NCBI RefSeq assembly: GCF_019402665.1
Contig: NZ_VSST01000007.1
Coordinates: 27,447-91,446, forward strand
Direction of reading: 5' to 3'
From: Bradyrhizobium canariense
GTDB lineage: Bacteria; Pseudomonadota; Alphaproteobacteria; Rhizobiales; Xanthobacteraceae
Length of the DNA: 64,000 bases
In this document: positions 26,766 to 36,153 of the stretch, one piece after another
Layout: the number at the start of each line of letters is the position of its first letter
Position numbering within the stretch: position 1 is the stretch's first letter
Made by a program: the position numbers and the translations under genes
Notes under the pieces: generated by a model
The model's input: only the letters and a program-made list of their open reading frames with translations
Told to the model about the DNA's origin: nothing
The model's database searches: none

Positions 26766-27614
26766 ATGGCCACAACCCCGCAAACCGCGCCCGCTCTGTT
26801 CGACCGTGCTTTGCTGCACGCGCGACAGCGCCGCGCGCAGGCGCAAGGTGCCGTGAGCTTCCTGCTGGATCGGGTCGCCGAGGACATGTCCGACCGGCTG
26901 GCCGCAGTGATGCGGGAGTTTCGTACAGCGGCCGATCTCTGGACGCCCGGCGAGGGTCTCGCCGTGTTGCGCGCGCGACTGCCCTCGATCGAGCGCATTG
27001 AGCTCGATACGTCGGGTGCGGAGAAGCTGCCCTTTGCGCCCGAGGGCCTCGACCTCGTGGTCTCGGCGCTGGCGCTGCAATTCGTCAACGATCTGCCGGG
27101 GGTGCTCGCGCAAATCCGTCGCGCGCTGAGGCCGGACGGCCTTCTGCTGGCGGCGATGATCGGCGGCGACAGCCTGACCGAGCTGCGCCAGGCTTTTGCC
27201 GCCGCCGAGGCCGAATGCGAGGGCGGTGTTTCGCCGCGTGTGGCGCCGTTTGCCGATTTACGCGACGTTGGCGCGCTGTTGCAGCGGGCAGGATTTGCGC
27301 TGCCGGTCACCGATGTCGACCGCGTCGTGGTGCGCTATGGCAATGCCTTCGCGCTGATGCAGGATATCAGGCGCATGGGCGCCGCCAATGTGCTGATCGA
27401 ACGGCGACGCACGCCCAGCCGGCGATCGACGCTGCTGCGGATGGCTGAAATCTACGCGGAACGCTTTGCCGATGCCGACGGCCGCATCCGTGCGACATTC
27501 GACATCATCTGGCTCTCAGGCTGGGCCCCGCATGCGAGCCAGCAGCAGCCGCTCAAGCCCGGATCAGCGAAGGCGAGCCTGGCGGAGGCGGTGAAGAAGG
27601 CGGGAGGGACGTAA
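26766..27614 (+). CDS. SAM-dependent methyltransferase fold protein, NDUFAF5/BioC-like
   Basis: The 282-residue product begins MATTPQTAPALFDRALLHARQRRA. LFDRALLHARQRRAQ and DFLLDRVAEDM-like text are typical of the alphaproteobacterial relatives of NDUFAF5, a mitochondrial complex I assembly factor that hydroxylates an Arg of NDUFS7. The SAM-binding core is seen in LPFAPEGLDLVVSALALQFV and the C-terminus (TFDIIWLSGWAPHASQQQPL) is characteristic. It is divergent to the NIPSNAP gene. A respiratory complex I maturation role is an inference from the mitochondrial homologue. Confidence 0.85.
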   Translation: MATTPQTAPALFDRALLHARQRRAQAQGAVSFLLDRVAEDMSDRLAAVMREFRTAADLWTPGEGLAVLRARLPSIERIELDTSGAEKLPFAPEGLDLVVSALALQFVNDLPGVLAQIRRALRPDGLLLAAMIGGDSLTELRQAFAAAEAECEGGVSPRVAPFADLRDVGALLQRAGFALPVTDVDRVVVRYGNAFALMQDIRRMGAANVLIERRRTPSRRSTLLRMAEIYAERFADADGRIRATFDIIWLSGWAPHASQQQPLKPGSAKASLAEAVKKAGGT

Positions 27615-27617
27615 CTC

Positions 27618-27722
27618 CTCATGGTGAGGAGGCGCGTCGGCGCCATCTCGAACCATGCAGGCCCGGCTCTCATCCGCAGCCATCCTTCGAGACGACCGCT
27701 GCGCGGTCTCCTCAGGATGAGG
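27618..27722. repeat. Palindromic intergenic repeat (family A, copy 1)
   Basis: Starts CTCATGGTGAGGAGGCGCGT, contains CTCGAACCATGCAGGCC and CATCCTTCGAGACG, and ends CTCAGGATGAGG, with nested inverted arms. Other copies are at 52230-52340, 55995-56100 and, degenerate, 43772-43876. It fills the convergent gap between the NDUFAF5-like gene and mutT. Confidence 0.88.
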
Positions 27723-27729
27723 TCCGAGC

Positions 27730-28140
27730 TCACATCAGTAAATCGATCAAATGCGGGATCAGCGGAATGTCCGCGGGCGGCATGGGATAGTCGCGCAGCT
27801 TGTTGGCGCGAACCCAGGCCAGGGTCTGGCCTTCGCGTGGCGTGACCTGTCCCTCCCAGCGCCGGCAGATGTAGAGCGGCATCAGGAGGTGAAAGGTCTC
27901 GTAGCCGTAGCTCGCGAATGTCAGCGGCGCCAGGCAGGGCTCCGCGACGCTGATGCCGAGCTCCTCGTGGAGTTCGCGGATCAGGCTCTGTTCCGGCCGC
28001 TCGCCGGGCTCACACTTGCCGCCGGGAAATTCCCAGAGGCCGGCCAGCGTCTTGCCCTCGGGGCGCTGCGCGATCAGGACGCGCTTGTCGGCGTCGACCA
28101 GCGCGCAAGCCACCACGAGCGTCAGTTTGAGATCAGCCAT
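27730..28140 (-). CDS. mutT: 8-oxo-dGTP diphosphatase (MutT, Nudix hydrolase)
   Basis: The 136-residue enzyme removes oxidised dGTP from the nucleotide pool. The Nudix box is complete (GKCEPGE about residues 41-47, then RELHEELGI at 55-63). It starts MADLKLTLVVACALVDADKR. The argJ-mutT neighbourhood is usual in Rhizobiales, but here a TadG-like gene lies between. Confidence 0.94.
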   Translation of the reverse strand: MADLKLTLVVACALVDADKRVLIAQRPEGKTLAGLWEFPGGKCEPGERPEQSLIRELHEELGISVAEPCLAPLTFASYGYETFHLLMPLYICRRWEGQVTPREGQTLAWVRANKLRDYPMPPADIPLIPHLIDLLM

Positions 28141-28280
28141 CCCTGGAATTCCGCTCGCTGAAGGATCATCCGCAACGGTTCGTTAACCCTGTGACGGCCC
28201 GTGTTTCCGAGGTCTCCATAAGTCATATTTAATCCACGGTTCCTAGAGTGGAAACGCTGAAACCATTCCGGGCCAGATCC

Positions 28281-29837
28281 ATGCGCGTTGAGTTTCGTCC
28301 CATCTTCCGTCGGTTTCTCCGCGATCGCCGCGGCAATGTCGCGGTGATCTTCGCAATCTGCTGCGTCCCCCTGATCACGTTCATCGGTTGCGCCGTCGAC
28401 TATTCGATGGCGACCAGGATGAAGGCAAAGCTGCAAGCTGCTGCCGATGGCGCCGCTGTCGCCGCCGTCTCACAGAAGGCCCCCGGCTTTATCGCTGCCG
28501 CAGCCATGACGGGCAATGGCTCCGTCACGGAGGGCGTGAACGACGCCAATAACGTGTTCGACGCCAACATGAGCAATGTCACGGCACCGCCCAACTTGTC
28601 TCGCAACAGCACGGTGACGAAGACTGGGATCGCCGTGGCCGCCAGCGTCCAGTTCAGTGCCGACGTCCCCGTCACCTTCCTGAAGATTCTCGGCTACCAA
28701 AAGCTCAGCGTCTCCGGCACCTCGAATGCCTCCGCGTCGCTGCCGCCCTATCTCGATTTCTATCTCACGCTCGACGTCTCCGGATCCATGGGCCTGCCGT
28801 CGACCTCGGCCGAGGCCGTCCGAATGCAATCGATCAACCCGGACAACTTCAGGCAATACCCCACAGGCTGCACCTTGGCCTGCCATTTCGCGCCCCAGAA
28901 CAGTGCGTGCACCGATAGCGGAACGCAGGGATATCCTACCAACAATTACTGTCTGGGCTATGCGATCTCGCGCGTCAGTCAAAGCGGCTATGCCGGTCTG
29001 CTTTCGACGACGACTGTGAATTCAACGTATCCAAAGGGCAAGAAGCTGTCGTCTTCAGTCGTGTCCGGTCTACCGGGCTCACTGTATTCGACCCTTCCGA
29101 CCGTTGCGAACTGCCCCACCGCCGGAACCGATAACTGCATTCAGCTCCGGCTGGATGCGGTCGGCTACGCCGTGAACCAGCTGTTTATCACCGCCAACAG
29201 CAGCATGAAGGTCGCTAATCAATTCCGGATTGGTATCTATCCGTTCATTCAGTACCTCGATAAGAACTATTTTCCGCTGACGTCCAGCATCAACGGTTCT
29301 TCGACGAATCCGTCGACAATCAACTACGCAGCCGCCAACCTCGCTTCGTTGCTCGACACCAACATGAATACGGCTCTCGGATCGGGCGGCACCCATATCG
29401 ACAACGCGTTGAGTTCGCTCAACAGCTTGATCGTCAGCGCCGGCGACGGCAGCGCCTCGAGCAACGCGCGACCCTATGTATTCCTCGTCACCGACGGCGC
29501 ACAAGATCCGCAAGTCAAAGGCGTTCCGAATGGAGGCTGGTCGGGCAGTAACCATGCCACGGTCATCAATCCGGCGACCGTCTGCAAACCCTTGAAGGAC
29601 AAGGGTATCATCATCTCGGTGCTCTACATTCCTTACCAGGTGATCGATCCGGTGAACGCGTCTTTTGCCAATGACGAGGACGATTACGCCAATTGGAACA
29701 TACCGCTCATTCCGGCGAGCCTGCAGGGCTGCGCGACGCCGGGCTACTTCTATACGGCGAATACCCCGGCGGACATCACGGCCGCCCTGAACGCCATGTT
29801 CAATCAGGCGCTGATCACTGCGCACATCACGAAATAG
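28281..29837 (+). CDS. TadE/TadG-like protein with von Willebrand A domain
   Basis: The 518-residue protein has a basic leader (MRVEFRPIFRRFLRDRRGN), then one hydrophobic helix VAVIFAICCVPLITFIG, the TadE/TadG-like membrane anchor, and a large extracytoplasmic part. A von Willebrand A domain has the metal-binding motif LDVSGSMG near residue 165. Later Cys pairs may form disulfides. A GTG at 28248 would add 11 residues. TadG proteins belong to Flp pilus (tad) systems, but no tad gene is near, so it is an orphan. It is codon- and spacing-normal but splits mutT from argJ. Confidence 0.82.
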   Translation: MRVEFRPIFRRFLRDRRGNVAVIFAICCVPLITFIGCAVDYSMATRMKAKLQAAADGAAVAAVSQKAPGFIAAAAMTGNGSVTEGVNDANNVFDANMSNVTAPPNLSRNSTVTKTGIAVAASVQFSADVPVTFLKILGYQKLSVSGTSNASASLPPYLDFYLTLDVSGSMGLPSTSAEAVRMQSINPDNFRQYPTGCTLACHFAPQNSACTDSGTQGYPTNNYCLGYAISRVSQSGYAGLLSTTTVNSTYPKGKKLSSSVVSGLPGSLYSTLPTVANCPTAGTDNCIQLRLDAVGYAVNQLFITANSSMKVANQFRIGIYPFIQYLDKNYFPLTSSINGSSTNPSTINYAAANLASLLDTNMNTALGSGGTHIDNALSSLNSLIVSAGDGSASSNARPYVFLVTDGAQDPQVKGVPNGGWSGSNHATVINPATVCKPLKDKGIIISVLYIPYQVIDPVNASFANDEDDYANWNIPLIPASLQGCATPGYFYTANTPADITAALNAMFNQALITAHITK

Positions 29838-29853
29838 CCGCCGGTCGGGACGC

Positions 29854-31095
29854 TTACGACCTGTAATCCCCGTTGATCGCGACATACTCCTTGGTGAGGT
29901 CGCAGGTCAGCACGCGGTCGCGGCCCTTGCCGAGGCCGAGCGAGACCTTGATCGCGATCTCCGGCGCTTTCATCGCTTCCGACACCTGCGCCTCGTCATA
30001 GGACGGATCGCGCGCGCCGCTCTTGGCGACGCGGATGCCGTTGAAGGAGATCGAGAGCTTGTCGCGGTCGGCCGGCTCGCCGGCCTTGCCGACCGCCATC
30101 ACCACGCGGCCCCAATTGGCGTCCTCGCCGGCGATTGCGGTCTTCACCAGCGGCGAGTTCGCGATCGACATCGCGATCTTGCGCGCCGAGGCCTTGGTCT
30201 TGGCGCCCTCGACGGTGATCTCGACCAGCTTGCGGGCGCCTTCGCCGTCGCGGGCCACCTGCTCGGAAAGATTGGCGAGCACCTGGTTGAAGGCCTTGAC
30301 GAAGGCTTTCAGGCGGGGGTCGCTGGCGCGGCTGATCTTCGGCGCGCCGTGTTCTGCGGCAGCACCGGTGGCAAACGCCAGCAGCGTATCCGAGGTCGAG
30401 GTGTCGCCGTCGATCGTCACCGCGTTGAACGTGTCCTCGACGCCGCTCTTGAGCAGCGCCTGCAGCGCGGCCGGCGCGATCGGTGCGTCGGTGAAGATGA
30501 AGGACAGCATCGTCGCCATATCGGGGGCGATCATGCCGGCACCTTTGGCCATGCCGTTGATGGTGACCTTGGCCTTGCCGAGCTTCACGGTCGCGGTCGC
30601 GACCTTCGGGAAGGTGTCGGTGGTCATGATCGCCTTGGCGGCGGCGAGATAATCGCCGGCCTCGGCGGTTTCCGCGAGCCGCCCGAGCACGCCGTCGAAC
30701 TTGGTCGCATCCAGCGGCTCGCCGATCACGCCGGTCGAGGCCAGGAAGATCTCGCCCTCGGTGCATCCGACGGCCTTGGCCGCGATCTTCGCGGTCAGTG
30801 CCGTGGAGCTGCGACCGGTCTTGCCGGTAAAGGCATTGGCGTTGCCGGAATTGACCACCAGCGCGCGCGCCTTGCCGCCCTTCAGCTTGGCGCGGCACCA
30901 TTCCACCGGTGCGGAGGGGCATTTCGACTTGGTGAAGACGCCTGCGACCGCGGTGCCCTTGTCCATCACCGCGAGCAGCACGTCGGTGCGGTTCTTGTAG
31001 CGGATGCCGGCCTCGGCCGTCGCGAGACGGACCCCCGCGATCACGGGCATGTCGGGAACGTGTTTCGGGGCGAGGGGAGAGACGGAGGAGGACAT
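29854..31095 (-). CDS. argJ: Bifunctional glutamate N-acetyltransferase / amino-acid N-acetyltransferase
   Basis: ArgJ recycles acetyl groups between N-acetylornithine and glutamate in arginine synthesis. The 413-residue precursor cleaves itself before Thr in the [11 protein letters not shown] block (near residue 196), giving alpha and beta chains. [12 protein letters not shown] and [10 protein letters not shown] are conserved. Whether it also uses acetyl-CoA cannot be read from sequence. It lies 17 bp from the converging tadG-like gene, with the parvulin gene upstream on the same strand. Confidence 0.95.
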   Translation of the reverse strand: MSSSVSPLAPKHVPDMPVIAGVRLATAEAGIRYKNRTDVLLAVMDKGTAVAGVFTKSKCPSAPVEWCRAKLKGGKARALVVNSGNANAFTGKTGRSSTALTAKIAAKAVGCTEGEIFLASTGVIGEPLDATKFDGVLGRLAETAEAGDYLAAAKAIMTTDTFPKVATATVKLGKAKVTINGMAKGAGMIAPDMATMLSFIFTDAPIAPAALQALLKSGVEDTFNAVTIDGDTSTSDTLLAFATGAAAEHGAPKISRASDPRLKAFVKAFNQVLANLSEQVARDGEGARKLVEITVEGAKTKASARKIAMSIANSPLVKTAIAGEDANWGRVVMAVGKAGEPADRDKLSISFNGIRVAKSGARDPSYDEAQVSEAMKAPEIAIKVSLGLGKGRDRVLTCDLTKEYVAINGDYRS

Positions 31096-31198
31096 CGCGG
31101 GCGCCTTGATGGGATCTGGATATGCAGATGCCCGGCGCGGGGGCCGGGCATCACGGAGGGTTAGATACTCTTCACGTCACCGAAGTGACAGCGAATTC

Positions 31199-32128
31199 TT
31201 ACTTCTTCGCAGGCGGCGCCATCTTGCTGTCGGACGGCTTCGCATCCGAAGGCTTGGCATCAGCCGGCTTGGCGTCCTTGGCCGCATCCGCCGGCTGGTC
31301 CAGCCGCTCGACCTTGGCTTCCGCGCGCAGCTTGGCGACGTAGTCGGCCTGGGCCTTGCGGGTGACATACTGCTCGATCTGCGCCTTGACCTGCTCGAAA
31401 TCAGGCGCCTTGCGGCTGCGCTTTTCCTCGACCTTGATGACGTGCCAGCCGAACTGCGATTTCACGGGGTCGGAGATCTTGCCCGGCTCGAGCGCGAAGG
31501 CGACCGCCGAGAATTCCGGCACCATCTGCTCCTTGGTGAAGAAGCCGAGGTCGCCGCCGTCGGCCGAGCCCGGATCCTTGGACTTCTTCTTGGCGAGCTC
31601 GGCGAAATCCGCGCCCTTGTCGAGCTCGGCCTTGACCGCCTTGGCCTCGTCCTCGGTCTCGACCAGGATGTGGCGGGCGTGCACTTCCTGCTCGCCGGTG
31701 ATCTGCTTGGAGGCCTCCTCATAGACCTTCTTCATGGCATCCGGGGTGGTGGCGGCCTTGCCCTCGCCGGCGAGCAGACTGTCCATCAGCAGGCGGTTGC
31801 GGGCGAACGCGAGCCGCTTCTTGAACTCCTCGCCGTCTGCGAGCTTCTTGTCTTCGGCGGCCTTGCCGACGATCTTCATGTCGATCAGGAAGGACAGGAC
31901 GTTCTCGTCCTTGGTCGCCGGGTCCATCTGGGCAAGGCTCGGCCCGAGTTCCTCTTCGGCCATGGCGACGTCGCTCTTCTTGATTTCCGCGCCATTGACC
32001 TTCGCCAGCACCGGATCGTCGGCAGCCCGGCCGGGACCTGCGATCAGCGCCAGCGCAAGGCAGCCCACGAGGGCGGTGGCGAGGCCGAAGCGCAGGCCGG
32101 TTTTGGTTACCGGGAACGAGGTGGTCAT
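31199..32128 (-). CDS. Periplasmic parvulin-type peptidyl-prolyl isomerase
   Basis: The 309-residue protein begins MTTSFPVTKTGLRFGLATAL with a Sec signal peptide (cleavage near AGPGRAA). A SurA/PrsA-like N-terminal chaperone region leads to a PpiC rotamase domain (about residues 145-240) with VHARHILVETEDEA, ADFAELAKKKSKDPGSADGG and GWHVIKVEE. A Lys/Pro/Ala-Asp-Ala-Lys-Pro repeat tail follows. AAAGGA just upstream selects ATG 32128 over the frame opening at 32176. It should fold exported proteins in the periplasm; secA is its divergent neighbour. Confidence 0.92.
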   Translation of the reverse strand: MTTSFPVTKTGLRFGLATALVGCLALALIAGPGRAADDPVLAKVNGAEIKKSDVAMAEEELGPSLAQMDPATKDENVLSFLIDMKIVGKAAEDKKLADGEEFKKRLAFARNRLLMDSLLAGEGKAATTPDAMKKVYEEASKQITGEQEVHARHILVETEDEAKAVKAELDKGADFAELAKKKSKDPGSADGGDLGFFTKEQMVPEFSAVAFALEPGKISDPVKSQFGWHVIKVEEKRSRKAPDFEQVKAQIEQYVTRKAQADYVAKLRAEAKVERLDQPADAAKDAKPADAKPSDAKPSDSKMAPPAKK

Positions 32129-32249
32129 GGAAAATCCTTTTGTTGAAGCAGGGGGCTGCTCGAGCGGGGCGGACACTCGCCCAATTCAGGGGGCCTTGGC
32201 AACGCGAAAAGTCTGTCAAAATGATGAATTAGCCGCAATGCACCCGCCG

Positions 32250-32278
32250 TTGACAAGGCCCTGACCGGGCCATATCTC
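32250..32278 (+). promoter_or_regulatory. Sigma-70-type promoter upstream of secA
   Basis: A consensus -35 TTGACA (32250-32255) and -10 TATCTC (32273-32278) with 17-base spacing. It would give a leader of about 200 bases before secA. The leader contains a 12-codon open frame (ATG 32294, MRWRLFCCVFGR) and no recognised riboswitch. Confidence 0.6.
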
Positions 32279-32489
32279 TGCCCGGTCGCGTCCATGCGAT
32301 GGCGTTTATTTTGCTGCGTTTTTGGCCGTTGAACCCAGACTTGCCCAACTCCCACCCATATGGCGGATGGACCCCCCGCAGTCCGGGCTCCGGCGCCCAG
32401 CAGGCGTCACGGTGAGTTGATAGGCAGGCGGGTGACAACCTCTTGGCTGCAACGCGAACGCGGTTGAATCGCGAACACAGGAACTAAGC

Positions 32490-35330
32490 ATGATCGGCGC
32501 GCTCGCCCGCAAGTTTTTCGGCTCCGCCAACGACCGGCGGGTGAAGGGATATCAGTCCCGCGTCAACGCGATCAACGCGCTGGAGCCCGAGGTCTCGAAA
32601 CTCTCCGACGAAGCCCTCAAGGCCCGCACCGTCGAATTCAGGCAGCAGCTCGCCGAGGGCAAGACCCTGGACGACCTTCTGGTCCCCGCTTTCGCCACGG
32701 TCCGCGAAGCCGCCAAGCGCACGCTCGGCCAGCGCCATTTCGATGTCCAGCTGATCGGCGGCATGGTGCTGCACGAGGGCGACATTGCCGAGATGAAGAC
32801 CGGCGAAGGCAAGACCCTGGTCGCAACGCTCGCGGTCTACCTCAACGCGCTCGCCGGCAAGGGCGTCCACGTCGTCACCGTCAACGACTACCTCGCCCGC
32901 CGCGACTCCGCCTGGATGGGCCAGATCTACGGCTTCCTCGGCCTGACCACCGGCGTGATCGTGCACGGCCTCGACGATTCCGAGCGCAAGACGGCCTATG
33001 CCTGCGACATCACCTACGGCACCAACAACGAATACGGCTTCGACTATCTGCGCGACAACATGAAGTACCGGCTCGAGGACATGGTCCAGCGGCCGCACTT
33101 CTACGCCATCGTCGACGAAGTCGATTCCATCCTGATCGACGAAGCGCGTACGCCGCTGATCATCTCCGGCCCGCTCGACGACCGCTCCGATTTCTACAAC
33201 ACCATCGACGGCTTCCTGCCCAAGCTCGACAAGTCCGACTACGACGTCGACGAGAAGCAGCGCACGGTGACGTTGACCGAAGCCGGCATGGAGAAGATCG
33301 AGACGCTGCTGCGCGATGCCGGCCAGCTCAAGGGCGAGTCGCTCTACGACGTCGAGAACGTCTCCGTCGTGCACCACATCAACCAGGCGCTGCGCGCCCA
33401 CACGCTGTTCACGCGCGACAAGGACTACATCGTCCGCGACGACGAGGTCGTCATCATCGACGAGTTCACCGGTCGCATGATGCAGGGCCGCCGCTATTCG
33501 GAAGGCCTGCATCAGGCGCTGGAAGCCAAGGAGCACGTGCAGGTTCAGCCCGAGAACCAGACGCTGGCCTCGATCACCTTCCAGAACTATTTCCGGATGT
33601 ACGAAAAGCTCGCCGGCATGACCGGCACGGCGCTGACCGAAGCCGACGAATTGTTCGACATCTACAAGCTCGAGGTCGTGGAAATCCCGACCAATTTGCC
33701 GGTCGCCCGTCTCGACGAGGACGACGAGGTCTATCGCACCCAGAACGAGAAATACGCCGCGATCCTGGCCGAGATCGAGCGCGCCAACGCGCGGCTGCAG
33801 CCGGTGCTGGTCGGCACCGCCTCGATCGAAAAATCGGAAGTGATCGCCGAATATCTCAAGAAGCACGGCTATCGGCAGATCGATTTCGGCAGCGAAAATT
33901 CGATGCAGAAGCTGTACGCCGCGGCCCGCGCCGGCAAGCCGGCAAAGCTGTTCGCGGTGCTGAACGCGCGCTTCCACGAGCAGGAAGCCTACATCGTCGC
34001 GGAAGCCGGCGTCCCCGGCGCGATCACGATCGCGACCAACATGGCCGGCCGCGGCACCGACATCAAGCTCGGCGGCTCGCTGGAAATGCGCATCCAGCAG
34101 GAGGCCGCTTCGATCGAGGACGAGGCCGAGAAGGCCTTGAAGATCGAGCAGATCAAGGCCGACATCGAGCACTTCCGCGACATCGTGCTGAAGGCCGAAG
34201 AAGAGGTCGAGATCGAGCCGGCGAAGGGTTCGAAGCCCGCCAAGACCGTGAAGAAGCCCGGCGGCCTCTACATCATGGGCTCCGAACGCCACGAATCCCG
34301 CCGCATCGACAACCAGCTCCGCGGTCGTTCCGGCCGTCAGGGCGACCCGGGCCGCTCGAAATTCTTCCTGTCGCTGGAAGACGATTTGATGCGCATCTTC
34401 GGCTCGGATCGCCTCGACAGCATGCTGCAGCGTCTCGGCCTGCAGGAGGGCGAGGCCATCATCCATCCCTGGATCAACAAGGCGCTCGAGAAGGCGCAGC
34501 AGAAGGTCGAGGCGCGCAACTTCGACATCCGCAAGAATTTGCTCAAGTTCGACAACGTCCAGAACGACCAGCGCAAGGTGATCTTCGACCAGCGCGTCGA
34601 CCTGATGAAGGACGACAGCGTCGCCGAGACCGTCGCCGACATGCGCCACGCCTTCATCGACGACCTCGTCGCCAAGCACGTGCCCGAGCACGCCTATGCC
34701 GAGCAGTGGGACGTCGCGGGCCTGAAGGAAGAGCTCAAGCGCGTGCTCGATCTCGACCTGCCGGTCGAGGACTGGGCCAAGGAAGAGGGCATCGCCGACG
34801 AGGAGCTGCTCACGCGCATCGAGACCCGCGCCGACGAGCACATGGCCGCCAAGGTCGGGCAATGGGGTCCCGACGTGATGCGTTACGTCGAGAAGACCAT
34901 TCTGCTGCAGACGCTCGACCATCTCTGGCGCGAGCACCTGATCATGCTCGACCATCTGCGCCAGGTCATCGGCCTGCGCGGCTACGGCCAGCGCGATCCG
35001 CTGCAGGAGTACAAGACCGAGGCGTTCAACCTTTTCCAGGAGATGAGCGCGCATCTGCGCGAGGCCGTCACGGCGCAGCTGATGCGGGTCGAGATCGTGC
35101 CGCCGGAGCAGGAAGCCCCGGTGCTGCCTCAGATGGAAGCGCACAAATTCGACCCGAACACCGGCGAGGACGAAATGGCGCTCGCCAGCGTCACGCTCGG
35201 AGCGCAGGCCACCGACGCCGCGTTGCGCGATCCCAAGAACCCGGCAAGCTGGGGCAAGATCGGCCGCAACGAGGATTGTCCGTGCGGTTCAGGCAAGAAG
35301 TACAAGCACTGCCACGGGCGGTATGCGTAA
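32490..35330 (+). CDS. secA: Preprotein translocase ATPase SecA
   Basis: SecA drives post-translational export through SecYEG. The 946-residue protein has Walker [14 protein letters not shown] (about 99-111), DEAD-box-type Walker [17 protein letters not shown], the preprotein cross-linking domain, the second nucleotide fold with [14 protein letters not shown] and [18 protein letters not shown], the scaffold helix, and a C-terminal zinc-binding [14 protein letters not shown] motif that binds SecB or phospholipid. AGGAAC lies before ATG 32490. Confidence 0.98.
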   Translation: MIGALARKFFGSANDRRVKGYQSRVNAINALEPEVSKLSDEALKARTVEFRQQLAEGKTLDDLLVPAFATVREAAKRTLGQRHFDVQLIGGMVLHEGDIAEMKTGEGKTLVATLAVYLNALAGKGVHVVTVNDYLARRDSAWMGQIYGFLGLTTGVIVHGLDDSERKTAYACDITYGTNNEYGFDYLRDNMKYRLEDMVQRPHFYAIVDEVDSILIDEARTPLIISGPLDDRSDFYNTIDGFLPKLDKSDYDVDEKQRTVTLTEAGMEKIETLLRDAGQLKGESLYDVENVSVVHHINQALRAHTLFTRDKDYIVRDDEVVIIDEFTGRMMQGRRYSEGLHQALEAKEHVQVQPENQTLASITFQNYFRMYEKLAGMTGTALTEADELFDIYKLEVVEIPTNLPVARLDEDDEVYRTQNEKYAAILAEIERANARLQPVLVGTASIEKSEVIAEYLKKHGYRQIDFGSENSMQKLYAAARAGKPAKLFAVLNARFHEQEAYIVAEAGVPGAITIATNMAGRGTDIKLGGSLEMRIQQEAASIEDEAEKALKIEQIKADIEHFRDIVLKAEEEVEIEPAKGSKPAKTVKKPGGLYIMGSERHESRRIDNQLRGRSGRQGDPGRSKFFLSLEDDLMRIFGSDRLDSMLQRLGLQEGEAIIHPWINKALEKAQQKVEARNFDIRKNLLKFDNVQNDQRKVIFDQRVDLMKDDSVAETVADMRHAFIDDLVAKHVPEHAYAEQWDVAGLKEELKRVLDLDLPVEDWAKEEGIADEELLTRIETRADEHMAAKVGQWGPDVMRYVEKTILLQTLDHLWREHLIMLDHLRQVIGLRGYGQRDPLQEYKTEAFNLFQEMSAHLREAVTAQLMRVEIVPPEQEAPVLPQMEAHKFDPNTGEDEMALASVTLGAQATDAALRDPKNPASWGKIGRNEDCPCGSGKKYKHCHGRYA

Positions 35331-35372
35331 GGCTTGAATGTCAAGCGCCGACGTCGGCGCCTCACACTCCAG

Positions 35373-35475
35373 TCGTCGCCCGGTTTAACCGGGCGACCCA
35401 GTACGCCGCGGCTTCTCGGTCCAAATCACATGCGTCTCTGGAATACTGGATCGCCCGATTAAATCGGGCGATGAC
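35373..35475. repeat. Palindromic intergenic repeat (family I)
   Basis: Arms TCGTCGCCCGGTTTAACCGG and ATCGCCCGATTAAATCGGGC with inner arms ACCCAGTACGCC... and GGAATACTGGAT give a nested hairpin. It lies in the convergent gap between secA and the MarR gene together with a short family B element. Confidence 0.75.
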
Positions 35476-35508
35476 AGCGAGTATGTGGCGCGCAGCTCCA
35501 TCTCCATC

Positions 35509-35536
35509 GTCGTCCTGGCGAAAGCCAGGACGACGA
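35509..35536. repeat. Short family B palindrome
   Basis: GTCGTCCTGGCGAAAGCCAG followed by GACGACGA: the outer arms of family B joined without the centre. It abuts the stop codon of the MarR gene (35541) and could serve as its terminator stem, although no T-run follows. Confidence 0.75.
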
Positions 35537-35540
35537 ATTC

Positions 35541-35999
35541 TCAATTCGAACTATCGATCAAGCTCTCCAGCAGCCGCTTCAATTCGCTCGTCGATTTGTC
35601 GCCGTAGCTCTCCAGGATGTGCTCTTCCTGGTCGACCGCGAGCGAGTTGAGCTTCTTGCTCAGCACCTTGCCGCGATCGGAGATGAACATCAGGACCTTG
35701 CGGCGATCGTTCGGGTCCTGCACGCGGTAGACCAGCGTGTCCGAGACCATGCGGTCGATCATCTTGGTCAGCGTCGGATGGTTGAGCAGCACGGCATCCG
35801 CGAGTTCGCCCATCGAATGGCCGTTGCCATCCGACAGCACTTTCAGGATGCGCCACTGCTCGACGGGCACGCCTTCCTTGCTCAACCGCAGTTCGAGCTG
35901 CCGGTTGATCTCCCGGTTGGCTTGCGCGAGCAGGTAGGCGAGGTGTTCGGTGATCGGGGTGTTTGGTTTTGCCACGGCTAAGACTTTGTCTTGACCCAA
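35541..35999 (-). CDS. MarR-family winged-helix regulator of the amide cluster (inferred)
   Basis: The 152-residue protein has a full MarR fold: HLAYLLAQANREINRQLELRL, VPVEQWRILKVLSDGNGHSM, the recognition region LADAVLLNHPTLTKMIDRMV, and the wing VYRVQDPNDRRKVLMFIS. The start is a TTG at 35999 or, eight codons in, a GTG at 35975 (MAKPNTPITEHLAY); neither has a clear ribosome-binding site. It faces an AmiC-like gene across a gap with a palindrome shared by both promoters. In Rhodococcus J1, the AmiC-like NhhC and MarR-like NhhD together control nitrile hydratase, a precedent for this pairing. Confidence 0.88.
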   Translation of the reverse strand: MGQDKVLAVAKPNTPITEHLAYLLAQANREINRQLELRLSKEGVPVEQWRILKVLSDGNGHSMGELADAVLLNHPTLTKMIDRMVSDTLVYRVQDPNDRRKVLMFISDRGKVLSKKLNSLAVDQEEHILESYGDKSTSELKRLLESLIDSSN

Positions 36000-36031
36000 A
36001 TGAGTGAATGTCTTGCAATCGATGCTGCATC

Positions 36032-36077
36032 TATATGCACTTCAATTCTTGAATATTCAATATTTTCAAAATAGGAT
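36032..36077. promoter_or_regulatory. Back-to-back promoters sharing a TTGAATATTCAA operator
   Basis: The perfect 12-bp palindrome at 36049-36060 holds TTGAAT on both strands. Rightwards, TTGAAT (36049-36054), 17 bases, TAGGAT (36072-36077). Leftwards, TTGAAT (36060-36055), 17 bases, CATATA (36037-36032). One dimer bound here would cover both -35 elements, controlling the MarR gene and the AmiC-like gene together. The surrounding AT-rich patch contrasts with the GC-rich neighbourhood. Binding by the adjacent MarR protein is inferred. Confidence 0.65.
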
Positions 36078-36153
36078 ATTGCCCAACAATAGGGCGGGTG
36101 CCGCGGCCGCCTGCTGAATGAGCTTTCAAGTCTGGTATCAGACAGGAGTTGGC

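Noticed and set aside
32196..32217. TTGACA on the minus strand as promoter of the parvulin gene
   Set aside because: No acceptable -10 hexamer 16 to 18 bases downstream.
32484..35144. An 886-codon open frame antisense to secA
   Set aside because: It mirrors the strongly conserved secA frame and has the Val/Leu/Asp/His-rich composition usual for antisense reading of high-GC codons; no domain is visible.
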